The notes beneath the pieces are model-generated. The model saw only the letters and a list, made by a program, of their open reading frames with translations, had not been told where the DNA came from and did no database searches. 21,868 bases of DNA from DASRAU01 sp036005805. GTDB lineage: Bacteria; Acidobacteriota; Polarisedimenticolia; Gp22-AA2. Position 1 is the stretch's first letter. Each line of letters begins with the position of its first letter. A program made the translations under genes and the position numbers. Below, in pieces: positions 1 to 7,378 of the stretch. The DNA lies in contig DASYQE010000324.1 of the NCBI GenBank assembly GCA_036005805.1, positions 1 through 21,868 on the forward strand. Reading direction: 5' to 3'.

Positions 1-1311
1 CGGGTCGACGATCTTCGAGCCGAAGAAGCCGAGCGCCTCTTCGAGCACGGCGCTGTAGAACAGGTCGTGCTGCGGCAGGGCACGCGGCACCGCTTCGTAG
101 ATCTCCCCTTTCAAAAGCTGGTTGACGAAGTGGGCCGCCTCTTCGCCGGCGTGCACCAGCGAGAATTCGCCGAGGAAGATGGCGTTGAGGCGCGGCACGT
201 AGCACGAGCCCGAGCGCTCGAGGTGATCGAGCACCTCCGCCGCGTCTTCTTCAGGCAGGCGGGCGTTGCGGAAGAGCCCGCGCACCTCGTCCGGCTCGAG
301 GCCGGAGTGGATGTCGGGGTAGAGATCGACGATGAGGTCGCGTCCGCGTCCCGGGATCTGGATGCGGCGCGAGTACGGGTCGATCTTCAGGAAGCGCAGG
401 ATCATGTCGATGATCCCGTGCACGGTCGAGGTCAGATCGACCTGGTCGTCCTGCTCGTCCTCCCCTTTCCACAGCTCGATGGTGCGGCGGTAGGCCTCGT
501 ACTTGGCGATCGGCCCGGCGCTGAAGTGGCAGTAGACATCGTCGCCGAGGCGCGCCACCTCCGAGCCGGCGTGGCCGGCCTCGGACATCTGCCAGTAGAT
601 CTCCTCGAGGTTCTGCACCACCGTGACCACCCGCTTTTCGAGACCGCGGCCCTTCAGGAGCCTGGTCACATGCTTCGGCAGGTGGGCGGGCGCCAGGTGC
701 GACTCGCCGAACAGCACGACGGCCCGCGCCTCGGGGGCCGAGGCGATCATCCCCGCGACGCGGTCGGCGGCGTAGCGGTCGCGCCGGCGGATGTGCACGA
801 AGCCCGTGCGCGGCGGGCAGTCGAGGCCGACGACCGGGATGTGGTGCTGGCGGGCGACGTCGTAGACCTTCCGGAAGGCGGCCCAGTCGTAACCCCAGTC
901 GCTCTCGTAGCGGATGGCGCGCAGGAAGGCGGGCTCGTCCAGCTCACCCGACATGTAACGGTCGAGGAGGCGCTGGTGCCTGCCGTACACCATCTCGACG
1001 CCGAGCACGACCGCCCGCGACCGCTCCGCGATCGCCTGGATCAGGCGGGCGGCGGTCTCCTGGGCGCTCGGCAGGGCGTGGTAGTCGCCGATGTACACGA
1101 GGTCGGCGCGGTAGCAGGCGATGACCAGGTCGTCCCACGACGCCGGCGCCTGGTAGCGGCCGATGGTGGAGTGGAATTCCTTGATGTAGCCGCGGCGGCT
1201 GGTGCGGTCGACGTCGCCGATCTCGCGACGCAGACGGGCGACCGTCGCCTTCTGGAAGGCGATCTCTTCGAGAACCTGCGGGGCGGGGACGGGCGCGCTG
1301 CGCGACGGCAT
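1..1311 (-). CDS. ChaN-like (DUF399/Tiki superfamily) protein, 3' end cut by window edge
   Basis: An open frame of 437 codons runs from an ATG at 1311 off the left edge of the window. Two motifs typical of the ChaN/haem-binding-uptake fold are visible: VYIGDYHALPSAQ near residues 71-83 and VVLFGESHLAP near residues 197-207, each a G-(D/E)-x-H motif following a hydrophobic strand. ChaN proteins are usually about 280 residues, so this is a longer relative; the C-terminal part, with conserved-looking text such as YCHFSAGPIAKYEAYRR, I do not recognise. No signal peptide or lipobox is seen at the N terminus, which begins with a Pro/Arg-rich stretch, so it may be cytoplasmic. GGAGA lies about 10 bases before the ATG. 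It follows tatA by 39 bases and is probably cotranscribed with it. Family membership is fairly sure; the substrate is unknown. Confidence 0.72.
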   Translation of the reverse strand, partial: MPSRSAPVPAPQVLEEIAFQKATVARLRREIGDVDRTSRRGYIKEFHSTIGRYQAPASWDDLVIACYRADLVYIGDYHALPSAQETAARLIQAIAERSRAVVLGVEMVYGRHQRLLDRYMSGELDEPAFLRAIRYESDWGYDWAAFRKVYDVARQHHIPVVGLDCPPRTGFVHIRRRDRYAADRVAGMIASAPEARAVVLFGESHLAPAHLPKHVTRLLKGRGLEKRVVTVVQNLEEIYWQMSEAGHAGSEVARLGDDVYCHFSAGPIAKYEAYRRTIELWKGEDEQDDQVDLTSTVHGIIDMILRFLKIDPYSRRIQIPGRGRDLIVDLYPDIHSGLEPDEVRGLFRNARLPEEDAAEVLDHLERSGSCYVPRLNAIFLGEFSLVHAGEEAAHFVNQLLKGEIYEAVPRALPQHDLFYSAVLEEALGFFGSKIVDP

Positions 1312-1350
1312 CCGCGACGGGTCTCCGTCGTCAGCGGCGACGTGGTGGGG

Positions 1351-1515
1351 CTACGGCGTTTTGTCCTTCTTCTCCGGGGGCGCGCTCACGGACTCGCGGA
1401 AGGAGCGGATGCCCTCTCCGAGTCCCTTGGCCAGCTCGGGGATTTTCTTCCCCCCGAAGATCAGCAGGACGATGACGAAGATCAACAGCAGTTCTGTGAT
1501 TCCGATGGAACCCAT
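1351..1515 (-). CDS. tatA: Sec-independent protein translocase subunit TatA/TatE
   Basis: This 54-residue protein has the TatA/E layout: a short N-terminal membrane helix (about residues 6-20, ITELLLIFVIVLLIF), the FGGKKIPELAKGLGEGIRSF hinge and amphipathic helix, and a charged C-terminal tail (PPEKKDKTP). TatA oligomers form the pore-like element that moves folded proteins across the inner membrane with TatC; no tatB or tatC is in this window. It is shorter than many TatA proteins but within the TatA/E range. The start is fixed by GAGGTG five bases before the ATG. It sits directly downstream of a strong predicted promoter (TTGACA-N17-TAAGAT) and leads into the ChaN-like gene. Confidence 0.9.
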   Translation of the reverse strand: MGSIGITELLLIFVIVLLIFGGKKIPELAKGLGEGIRSFRESVSAPPEKKDKTP

Positions 1516-1552
1516 GAGGTCACCTCAGGCACACTGCAAACGGCCCGGGGGC

Positions 1553-1581
1553 ATCTTAGACGGCCCCCCCAGGGGTGTCAA
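1553..1581 (-). promoter_or_regulatory. Sigma-70 type promoter for tatA
   Basis: On the minus strand TTGACA (1581 to 1576) is followed after exactly 17 bases by TAAGAT (1558 to 1553), about 38 bases before the tatA ATG. The perfect -35 box overlaps the TGA stop codon of selB. The spacer holds CCCC-T-GGGG. This separates tatA and the ChaN-like gene from the selB unit, although read-through from selB remains possible. Confidence 0.6.
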
Positions 1582-3575
1582 TCGGCGCGCGCTTTCCCCG
1601 CGCCCGGGCCCGGACCCTGCGCCGCTCCTGCGGCCGGCAGCCCCGGGGCAGGCATCACGGCTCCTCCTGCCGGGGCCGGAGACGGCAGGATGACCCGGAT
1701 GTTCCCCTGGCGGCGCGTCACCTGCGTCTGGTCGAAGTATTCGAGCAGCGGGATGGCGTTCTTGCGACTGGTGCCGCTCAGGTCCTTGAACTCGCCGACG
1801 TCGATGGTCTCCCCCCGGGTGCGCCGCTGCCACAGGCGCTCCTTCAGGGCCTGGATGGCGTCGACGTGGAAGATCTTCCCGTCGGGAATGCGCACCAGCC
1901 GGCCGCGCGACAGGAGCAGGTGGATGAGCCTTTCGCCGGTGCGCGCGTCGGCACCCGCCCCCTTGGCGGCCTCCTCTTTCTCGGGCGGGTTGGAGCCACC
2001 GGTCCGGTAGGACGCTTCCAGACGATCGAGGATCGCAGCCTCGGCCGGCGCGAGCGAAACCTGGTGGGTCGCGAGAGCGATGCGGTCACGGTCGGCGCGC
2101 AGCGACCCCTTCGTGACGAGGCCGCTGAGGACGGCCTTGAAGACATCGTCGTGGCTGTGGGCGAAGAGTTTCGTGCGCACCTCCTCGCGGGCCAGCCCCT
2201 CGCGCAGCGGTTCGCGCTTGTGGAAGTCACGCACCGCGTCGAGCACGCCCTTCGAGAGACGCTCGACCGCGGCGCGACCGACGTAGCGGCGCGGGGTCGT
2301 CGCGAGCGCCATCGCCGACGCTGCGGCCTCCTTCGACTCGAGCCGCGCCTGCAGGGTCGCGGCATCGAGGCCGGTGCGGCTTCGCAGGGCGGGAACATCC
2401 ACCCCGGCATCGCCTCCATCCTCGACGAGCGCCACAAGCGGCACGAGCGGCGACGGATCGTCGAGGCGCCGGCTCCGCTCGAGTCGTTCGCTCTTGCGCA
2501 GGCGCCCCGACCGGGGCGCGTTGTACAGCACGCGCCCGCCGGCAACGGTCAGCGCGGGCGACGGGCGCCGGAGGATGAAGCGGTCGCCGAGCAGGGCGGT
2601 GACCGGGCGCGCGCAGCGGATCTGCGCGTAGCCGCGCGTTCCCGGTTCGAGGAGCGGTCCCTCGAGCAGTCGCAGGCGGCACGGGACCTCGGCGGTCTGG
2701 AGGTGCAACGACAGTCGCGCCTGGTCCTTGAGTGGCGCCGATCCCGGCAGGTGCTCGAGGACGACGTCGAGAAGACGGGTCGGCTCCAGCACGCCCGGCT
2801 CCGACAGGGTCTGGCCGCGCGCCAGGTCGGCCAGCTCCACGCCGTGCAGATTCACCGCCAGGCGCTGGCCGGCGGCGGCGGTCCGGGTCGCGCGGCCATG
2901 GACCTGAAGCCCACGGATGCGCGCCGGGCGTCGCTCCGGCAGGATCTCGGCCGCCTCGCCTTCCCGCAGGGTTCCGCCGATGAGCGTGCCGGTGACGACG
3001 GCGCCGAAACCCTTCATGCTGAAGGCCCGATCGATCGGCAGCCGCGCCAGCCCGGCCGAGTCGCGCTGCGGGATCTCGGCCGCGGCTCGCGCCAGAGCTT
3101 CGCGCAGCGCATCGAGCCCGGCGCCGGTCTTCGCGCTGACCGCCAGGATCGGCGCGCCTTCGAGGAACGACCCGGCGACGAAGCCGCGCACCTCGTCGCG
3201 CACGACCTCGAGGAGGTCCTCGTCCACGAGATCCGCTTTCGTCAGCACGACGAGGCCGCGCGGAATCCTCAGGAGCCGGCAGATGTCGAAGTGCTCGCGG
3301 GTCTGCGGCTTCACCGACTCGTCGGCCGCGATGATGAGCATCACGAGGTCGATGCCGCCGACGCCGGCCAGCATGTTGCGCACGAAGCGCTCGTGGCCCG
3401 GAACATCCACGAAGCCGACGGTCGTCCCCCCGGGAAGCGGCAGGTGGGCGAAGCCGAGATCGATGGTGATGCCGCGCTCCTGCTCTTCCTTGAGGCGATC
3501 GGGGTCGATGCCGGTGAGGGCGCGGACGAGCAGACTCTTGCCGTGGTCGATGTGGCCGGCGGTGCCGACGACGAG
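1578..3575 (-). CDS. selB: Selenocysteine-specific translation elongation factor SelB (start codon unresolved)
   Basis: SelB is the EF-Tu-like GTPase that brings Sec-tRNA(Sec) to UGA codons marked by a SECIS element. GTPase motifs are in order: GTAGHIDHGKS (P-loop, just inside the frame), RGITIDLGFA (switch I), DVPGHERF (G3, about residue 57) and TKAD (G4, about residue 111; SelB often has T for N). Beta-barrel domains follow, then C-terminal winged-helix segments that bind SECIS RNA, and a Pro/Ala/Gly tail. Length of about 665 residues is normal. The frame has no ATG, GTG, TTG or CTG between an in-frame TGA at 3615-3617 and the P-loop; the first usable start, GTG at 3410, would remove the P-loop. 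The 5' end given here is the Leu codon just before VVGTAGH and is only a placeholder. The gene follows two DUF507 genes. selA, selC and selD are not in the window. Confidence 0.9.
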   Translation of the reverse strand, partial: LVVGTAGHIDHGKSLLVRALTGIDPDRLKEEQERGITIDLGFAHLPLPGGTTVGFVDVPGHERFVRNMLAGVGGIDLVMLIIAADESVKPQTREHFDICRLLRIPRGLVVLTKADLVDEDLLEVVRDEVRGFVAGSFLEGAPILAVSAKTGAGLDALREALARAAAEIPQRDSAGLARLPIDRAFSMKGFGAVVTGTLIGGTLREGEAAEILPERRPARIRGLQVHGRATRTAAAGQRLAVNLHGVELADLARGQTLSEPGVLEPTRLLDVVLEHLPGSAPLKDQARLSLHLQTAEVPCRLRLLEGPLLEPGTRGYAQIRCARPVTALLGDRFILRRPSPALTVAGGRVLYNAPRSGRLRKSERLERSRRLDDPSPLVPLVALVEDGGDAGVDVPALRSRTGLDAATLQARLESKEAAASAMALATTPRRYVGRAAVERLSKGVLDAVRDFHKREPLREGLAREEVRTKLFAHSHDDVFKAVLSGLVTKGSLRADRDRIALATHQVSLAPAEAAILDRLEASYRTGGSNPPEKEEAAKGAGADARTGERLIHLLLSRGRLVRIPDGKIFHVDAIQALKERLWQRRTRGETIDVGEFKDLSGTSRKNAIPLLEYFDQTQVTRRQGNIRVILPSPAPAGGAVMPAPGLPAAGAAQGPGPGAGKARAD

Positions 3576-3588
3576 CGGGCGGGAGGGA

Positions 3589-3873
3589 CTACTCGCGGAC
3601 GCGGCGGACCTTCTTCATCTCGTCTTCGTAGTACTTGCGGAAGAGCACCTCGTACTCGGCGCTCCCCTCGGGGATGTCGCGGCGCTGGGTCGTGATGCGC
3701 TTGCGGATGGTCTCTTCCAGCTCGTCCTGGCGCGCCATCTCCGCTTCGAGGATCTGCAGGATCTTCTGGCGGATCTCGTTCGGCTCGCTGAGGAACTCCA
3801 CCCGGTCGTCGTCCTCGAAGAAGTTGATGACCTGGTGTGACAGGTGGACGCAGCGCTCGTGGGAGAGGCGCAT
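3589..3873 (-). CDS. DUF507 family protein (second of tandem pair)
   Basis: This 94-residue charged, helical protein begins MRLSHERCVHLSHQVINFF and ends in EVLFRKYYEDEMKKVRRVRE, the pattern of the DUF507 family: an N-terminal MRLS/T start, a central acidic helix and a C-terminal Y-x-x-L-F-R-K segment. The family function is not known. It shares its layout with the preceding gene (SAEYEVLFRK here, SLNYQELFRK there), so the two are ancient duplicates. Its ATG overlaps the upstream TGA by one base (TGATG), a sign of translational coupling, and its TAG stop lies inside the region where selB must begin. No signal peptide or membrane segment is seen, so it is probably cytoplasmic. Confidence 0.85.
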   Translation of the reverse strand: MRLSHERCVHLSHQVINFFEDDDRVEFLSEPNEIRQKILQILEAEMARQDELEETIRKRITTQRRDIPEGSAEYEVLFRKYYEDEMKKVRRVRE

Positions 3874-4151
3874 CAGATGACCATCTTCCGCTCGCGCGCG
3901 AGCTTCGCCTTCGCCTTGCGGAAGAGCTCCTGGTAGTTGAGCGACCCGCGCGAGATGTCGTCGGCGTAATTCTTGAGCATCTCGCGCACCTCTTCGTTGA
4001 GCGCGTCCTCGGCGGCGAGATCGGCGATCAGGACCTCGGCGACGGCGTCGATGATCGGCTCGGGAGCATCGATCGCGATGTGCTCCTCACGAAGCAGTCC
4101 GCGAACGATGTGCTGGGCCAGGATTTCGACCTGGTCGCGCGTCAGTCGCAT
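3873..4151 (-). CDS. DUF507 family protein (first of tandem pair)
   Basis: This 92-residue protein begins MRLTRDQVEILAQHIVRGLL and ends in SLNYQELFRKAKAKLARERKMVI. It is recognisable as DUF507 by the MRL start, a helical acidic middle and the Y-x-x-L-F-R-K-A-K C-terminal motif. It leads a three-gene unit with its paralogue and selB. The start is the only ATG near the expected N terminus, about 43 bases below the transcription start predicted from an extended -10 element. Molecular function is unknown; the tight linkage to selB could mean a link to translation but does not prove it. Confidence 0.85.
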   Translation of the reverse strand: MRLTRDQVEILAQHIVRGLLREEHIAIDAPEPIIDAVAEVLIADLAAEDALNEEVREMLKNYADDISRGSLNYQELFRKAKAKLARERKMVI

Positions 4152-4200
4152 GCCGTCGCCGTTGCCTCCGCCGGCGCCGGAGCGGCGCCACGAAGGGGGC

Positions 4201-4209
4201 AGGATAGCA
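4201..4209 (-). promoter_or_regulatory. Extended -10 promoter element for the DUF507-DUF507-selB unit
   Basis: The minus strand reads TGC-TATCCT (4209 to 4201), an extended -10 element without a convincing -35 box. Predicted transcription would start near 4194, about 43 bases before the DUF507 ATG. The same core GCGTGCTAT(A/C)CT occurs before the TlpA-like gene at 15198-15206, which strengthens both calls. Confidence 0.45.
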
Positions 4210-4312
4210 CGCGGGGGCGCGCCGGAACACAGGCGAAGGTTTGCAGGTTCCTGACAATCGCCGGCCTCTCTTCCGTCGTAATTTCCCGGCGCCGGTGCGA
4301 TGGGGAGACACG

Positions 4313-7300
4313 ATGACCAGAGGTGCGGCGGTCGGGTGCCTGGGGGGCGCCATCATCCTTTTCCTGTCGGCGATCGGCTGGACGGCCGCCTCGACCGGCG
4401 GCACGTCTCCGCCCGCGGCGTTGGCGCTGCCCGCAGCATCCCCCACGGTCGCGACATCCGCGGGCGAGGGAGCGACCTTCACGCCGCTCGGCGACCTGGA
4501 CGGCGGGGCCTTCGAAAGCACGGCGTTCGGGATCTCGGCCGATGGAACCACGGCCGTCGGCCAGGCGACTTCGGGTCTGGGGCATGAGGCTTACATCTGG
4601 ACCCGCGCCGCCGGCATGCGGGCGATCCCGAGCACGGGGGTGGGCACCTTCCGCGCGGGATCCATCTCCACCTCGGACGACGGCTCCGTCGTGGTCGGCA
4701 TCGTGCAGACGAACCTCAACTTCACCGGGTTCGAGGCGTTCCGCTGGACGGCCGCCGGCGGGATGCAGTTCCTCGGGGATCTGCCCGGAGGACAGACGCG
4801 CGCCATCGCGACCGACGTCTCCTCCGACGGCAGCGTCGTCATCGGCCAGTCGTTCGGGGCGAGCGGCTTCGAGGCCTACATCTGGAGCGCCGCGACCGGG
4901 ATGGTCGGGCTCGGCGATCTGCCCGGCAATGCGTTCGGGAGCAACGCGGTCGCCGTGTCGGGCGACGGGACGATCGTCGTCGGCCTGGGGAACATCGGCC
5001 GGGGGGAACAGGGCTGGCGCTGGACGGCGGCGACCGGGATGGTCGGCCTGGGCAGCTTCCCCGGCGCTCCGCTCCAGGGCTCGGCCGACGCCATCTCGCG
5101 CAACGGACGCTACGTCACCGGTTCGGCGGCGACCGCCCAGGGGAGCGTGGCGTATCGCTGGACCGGCGAGACCGGGATGCAGCCGCTGGGCGACTTGTTC
5201 GGCGGCATCGTCCAATCCTGGGGCAAGGCCGTGTCGGACGATGGCGACCGGATCGCCGGCAATTCGACCGGCCAGCATGGCCGTGAAGCCATGCTCTGGA
5301 CCTCCGAACTCGGGATGGTGCGTCTCGAAGCGCTCTTGCGCCTGTTCGGAGCGACCGGACTGGACGGCTGGACCCTGACCGATGTCGAGGGGATCAGCCG
5401 GGACGGACTGACGCTCACCGGCAACGGCATCGATCCCGGCGGTCACAACGAGGCCTGGGTCGCGACGCTCCCCGCGTCGCTCGCCTGCTCCGCCGGGACG
5501 TGCGACCCGTGCGTCGACTCCGATGGAGACGGGTTCGGGGACCCGGGCATCCTGACCAATCTGTGCCCGCAGGACGATTGCGTCTCGGCCGCCGACCCGG
5601 GACAAGAGGACACCGACACAGACGGTCTCGGGGACGCCTGCGACGCCTGCCCCCTCGATCGGCTCAACGACCCGGACCACGACGCCGTCTGCGCCGCCGA
5701 CGACGACTGCCCGGGCCTCTTCGATCCGGATCAATCGGACGTCGACGAGGACGGCCTCGGAGACGCCTGCGACAACTGTCCGCGCAGCCCCAACCCGCTC
5801 CAGACCGACGCCGACCGCGACGGGGTGGGCGACGCATGCGATGGCTGCCCCGGCCTCACCGATCCCGGGCAGGAGGACGGCGACGGAGACGGGCGGGGGG
5901 ACCTCTGCGACAACTGTCCGGGCGTTTCGAACCCCGATCAGGCGGATGCGAACGGCGACGGAGCGGGAGATTCCTGCCAGCCGCAGGTCGCCATCGACGC
6001 GGTGGATGCCGTCGGGTCCGGGATCTTCCTGCGCGCCCGCGCGACCCATCCGCAGGGTGAGCCCATCCGGGGACGCCTCGAACTCTCCGAAGTGGTGACG
6101 CAGGACCTGAGGCTCGAGGACCACGGCACCGACGATCTGTGCGGCGCCGGCATCGCCATCGACGGCGTCGCCGGAGAGGGGCTCGGCTACGTGTCGATGT
6201 CCATCGGATTTCCGCTTCTCTACGATCTCGACAGCAGCGCCGGCTGTTCCGACGGCCAGCCCGATTTCCTTCTCGCGTTCGGGCACTGCGGTTCCGCCGG
6301 CGCCTTCAGCACCGTTCTCGAACTGCGGCAGTCGTCCCCCGGCGACGTGATCTGCGTGCGATCGGCGCGTCAGAGCACGGGGGGTTCCGAGCTGACACTC
6401 CTGGACATCGCGGCCGATCGGCTGGCCGGCCGGCTCGTCCGGCCCGGTTCGCTCGTTCTCTCGACGCCCTTCGTGGACGGGCTGCCGCGGCGCACCGACA
6501 TCGCGGCGCTTGCGCCCGGCGTTTCGCATCGCGTCGTGCTGACCGTGACGGATCGCCGGACGCCGGAGGTCTTCGCAGACGCCATCTTCGTTCCGCACGG
6601 CGAAAGGGACCTCGTCATCAATCGCCCCCCCATCGCGGTGGCGGCCGCGCCGGCCACAGCCGAGTGTGACCGATCCGGCGGCGGCTTCGTCGCGCTCGAC
6701 GGCACCGCATCATCCGATCCCGATGCGCTGCAGATCGCCGGAGGCGATCCGCTGATGTACGAATGGATCGCGGATCCGGGCGAAGCGGGCGAGCGCGTCA
6801 TCGCGACCGGCCGCACCGCCTCGGTCACCGTAACGCTCGGAACCTCGAGGCTGGCGCTGCGGGTGACCGACTCCGCCGGGGAGTCGGACACGGCGCTGAT
6901 CCACGCGACGGTGCAGGACACGCTGTCGCCGGAGCTGCATCTCGCCCCCTCACCGAACATCCTCTGGCCTCCGAACCACCGGCGAGTGAAGGTGCGGGCC
7001 GGTTGGACGCTGCTCGATCACTGCGATCCGAACCCGTCCGTGGTGCTGGTGTCGGTTTCGAGCAGCGAGCCCGACGATGCGCCCGGGTCCGGGGACGGCG
7101 AGACGACTCAGGACATCTTCGGCGCCGAGATCGGCACCGGCGACAGCGAGGTCTGGCTGCGCGCGGAGCGGAATGCCTCGGGACCGGGACGGACGTACAC
7201 GCTGCGCTACCGCGCGACCGACGCATCCGGAAACGTGACGGATGGGAGCGCTTCGGTTCGGGTGCCGGTGAGCCGCGGATCGGGCGTGGATCCGACGTCC

Positions 7301-7378
7301 AGGAGCTATCGGCCCGAAAAAAACCCCGGTGCCGCGCGCGGCACCGGGGTCGGGGTCGGAACCAGCCCGAAAGGTTAG
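4313..7378 (+). CDS. Large secreted HAF-repeat / thrombospondin type 3-repeat protein
   Basis: A 1021-residue exported protein. Residues 1-27 look like a signal peptide (VGCLGGAIILFLSAIGWTAA). Residues about 55-386 hold roughly seven HAF-type repeats of the form LGDLPGG..S.A..VS.DG..VVG......EA..WT...GM, a predicted beta-propeller surface fold. Residues 396-555 are calcium-binding thrombospondin type 3-like repeats (D-x-D-x-D-G-x-G-D with C-D-x-C-P). Residues about 560-770 are unrecognised. Residues about 772-871 look PKD-like (DGTASSDPDAL, LRVTDSAG), and the C terminus carries the ILWPPNHRRVKV module (from about residue 880) ending in YRATDASGNVTDG. ATG 4313 is chosen because GGGGAG lies just upstream and the signal peptide follows. 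No LPxTG or sorting tail is evident. The last 20 or so codons overlap a terminator for the convergent sigma gene. Its exact role is unknown; a surface or secreted adhesin is inference. Confidence 0.85.
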   Translation: MTRGAAVGCLGGAIILFLSAIGWTAASTGGTSPPAALALPAASPTVATSAGEGATFTPLGDLDGGAFESTAFGISADGTTAVGQATSGLGHEAYIWTRAAGMRAIPSTGVGTFRAGSISTSDDGSVVVGIVQTNLNFTGFEAFRWTAAGGMQFLGDLPGGQTRAIATDVSSDGSVVIGQSFGASGFEAYIWSAATGMVGLGDLPGNAFGSNAVAVSGDGTIVVGLGNIGRGEQGWRWTAATGMVGLGSFPGAPLQGSADAISRNGRYVTGSAATAQGSVAYRWTGETGMQPLGDLFGGIVQSWGKAVSDDGDRIAGNSTGQHGREAMLWTSELGMVRLEALLRLFGATGLDGWTLTDVEGISRDGLTLTGNGIDPGGHNEAWVATLPASLACSAGTCDPCVDSDGDGFGDPGILTNLCPQDDCVSAADPGQEDTDTDGLGDACDACPLDRLNDPDHDAVCAADDDCPGLFDPDQSDVDEDGLGDACDNCPRSPNPLQTDADRDGVGDACDGCPGLTDPGQEDGDGDGRGDLCDNCPGVSNPDQADANGDGAGDSCQPQVAIDAVDAVGSGIFLRARATHPQGEPIRGRLELSEVVTQDLRLEDHGTDDLCGAGIAIDGVAGEGLGYVSMSIGFPLLYDLDSSAGCSDGQPDFLLAFGHCGSAGAFSTVLELRQSSPGDVICVRSARQSTGGSELTLLDIAADRLAGRLVRPGSLVLSTPFVDGLPRRTDIAALAPGVSHRVVLTVTDRRTPEVFADAIFVPHGERDLVINRPPIAVAAAPATAECDRSGGGFVALDGTASSDPDALQIAGGDPLMYEWIADPGEAGERVIATGRTASVTVTLGTSRLALRVTDSAGESDTALIHATVQDTLSPELHLAPSPNILWPPNHRRVKVRAGWTLLDHCDPNPSVVLVSVSSSEPDDAPGSGDGETTQDIFGAEIGTGDSEVWLRAERNASGPGRTYTLRYRATDASGNVTDGSASVRVPVSRGSGVDPTSRSYRPEKNPGAARGTGVGVGTSPKG
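5501..5977 (+). repeat. Thrombospondin type 3-like calcium-binding repeat block within the secreted protein
   Basis: About six imperfect units of D-x-D-x-D-G-x-G-D followed by C-D-x-C-P are translated here, for example DTDTDGLGDACDACP and DADRDGVGDACDGCP. At the DNA level the units are diverged, so this is a protein repeat and not a recent tandem duplication. Such units bind calcium and usually form a rigid stalk between domains; here they join the HAF propeller region to the C-terminal beta domains. Confidence 0.8.
7317..7349 (-). terminator. Intrinsic terminator of the sigma factor gene, inside the opposite CDS
   Basis: A perfect 26-base palindrome (7324-7349, CCCCGGTGCC-GCGCGC-GGCACCGGGG) is followed on the minus strand by seven T residues (A-run 7317-7323 on the plus strand). 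It lies 26 bases beyond the sigma gene stop. It has no T-run on the plus-strand side, so it acts for the minus-strand gene only. It is within the coding end of the convergent HAF/TSP3 gene. Confidence 0.85.

Noticed and set aside
67..2010. A 647-codon plus-strand open frame opposite the ChaN-like, tatA and selB genes
   Set aside because: It is antisense to recognisable proteins, has low-complexity Arg/Asp/Val/Ala/Gly composition and no known motif; it arises from GC-rich codon use.
1575..3695. A 706-codon plus-strand open frame opposite selB
   Set aside because: It covers SelB GTPase motifs on the other strand and shows only Arg/Gly-rich antisense text.
5501..5977. Regularly spaced repeats that could suggest a CRISPR-like or tandem array
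   Set aside because: They are in-frame protein repeats of the TSP3 type with diverged DNA and no constant repeat-spacer structure.
4142..6598. An 818-codon minus-strand open frame opposite the HAF/TSP3 gene
   Set aside because: The plus-strand reading gives clear HAF and TSP3 repeats; the repetitive antisense text is only a mirror of those repeats.
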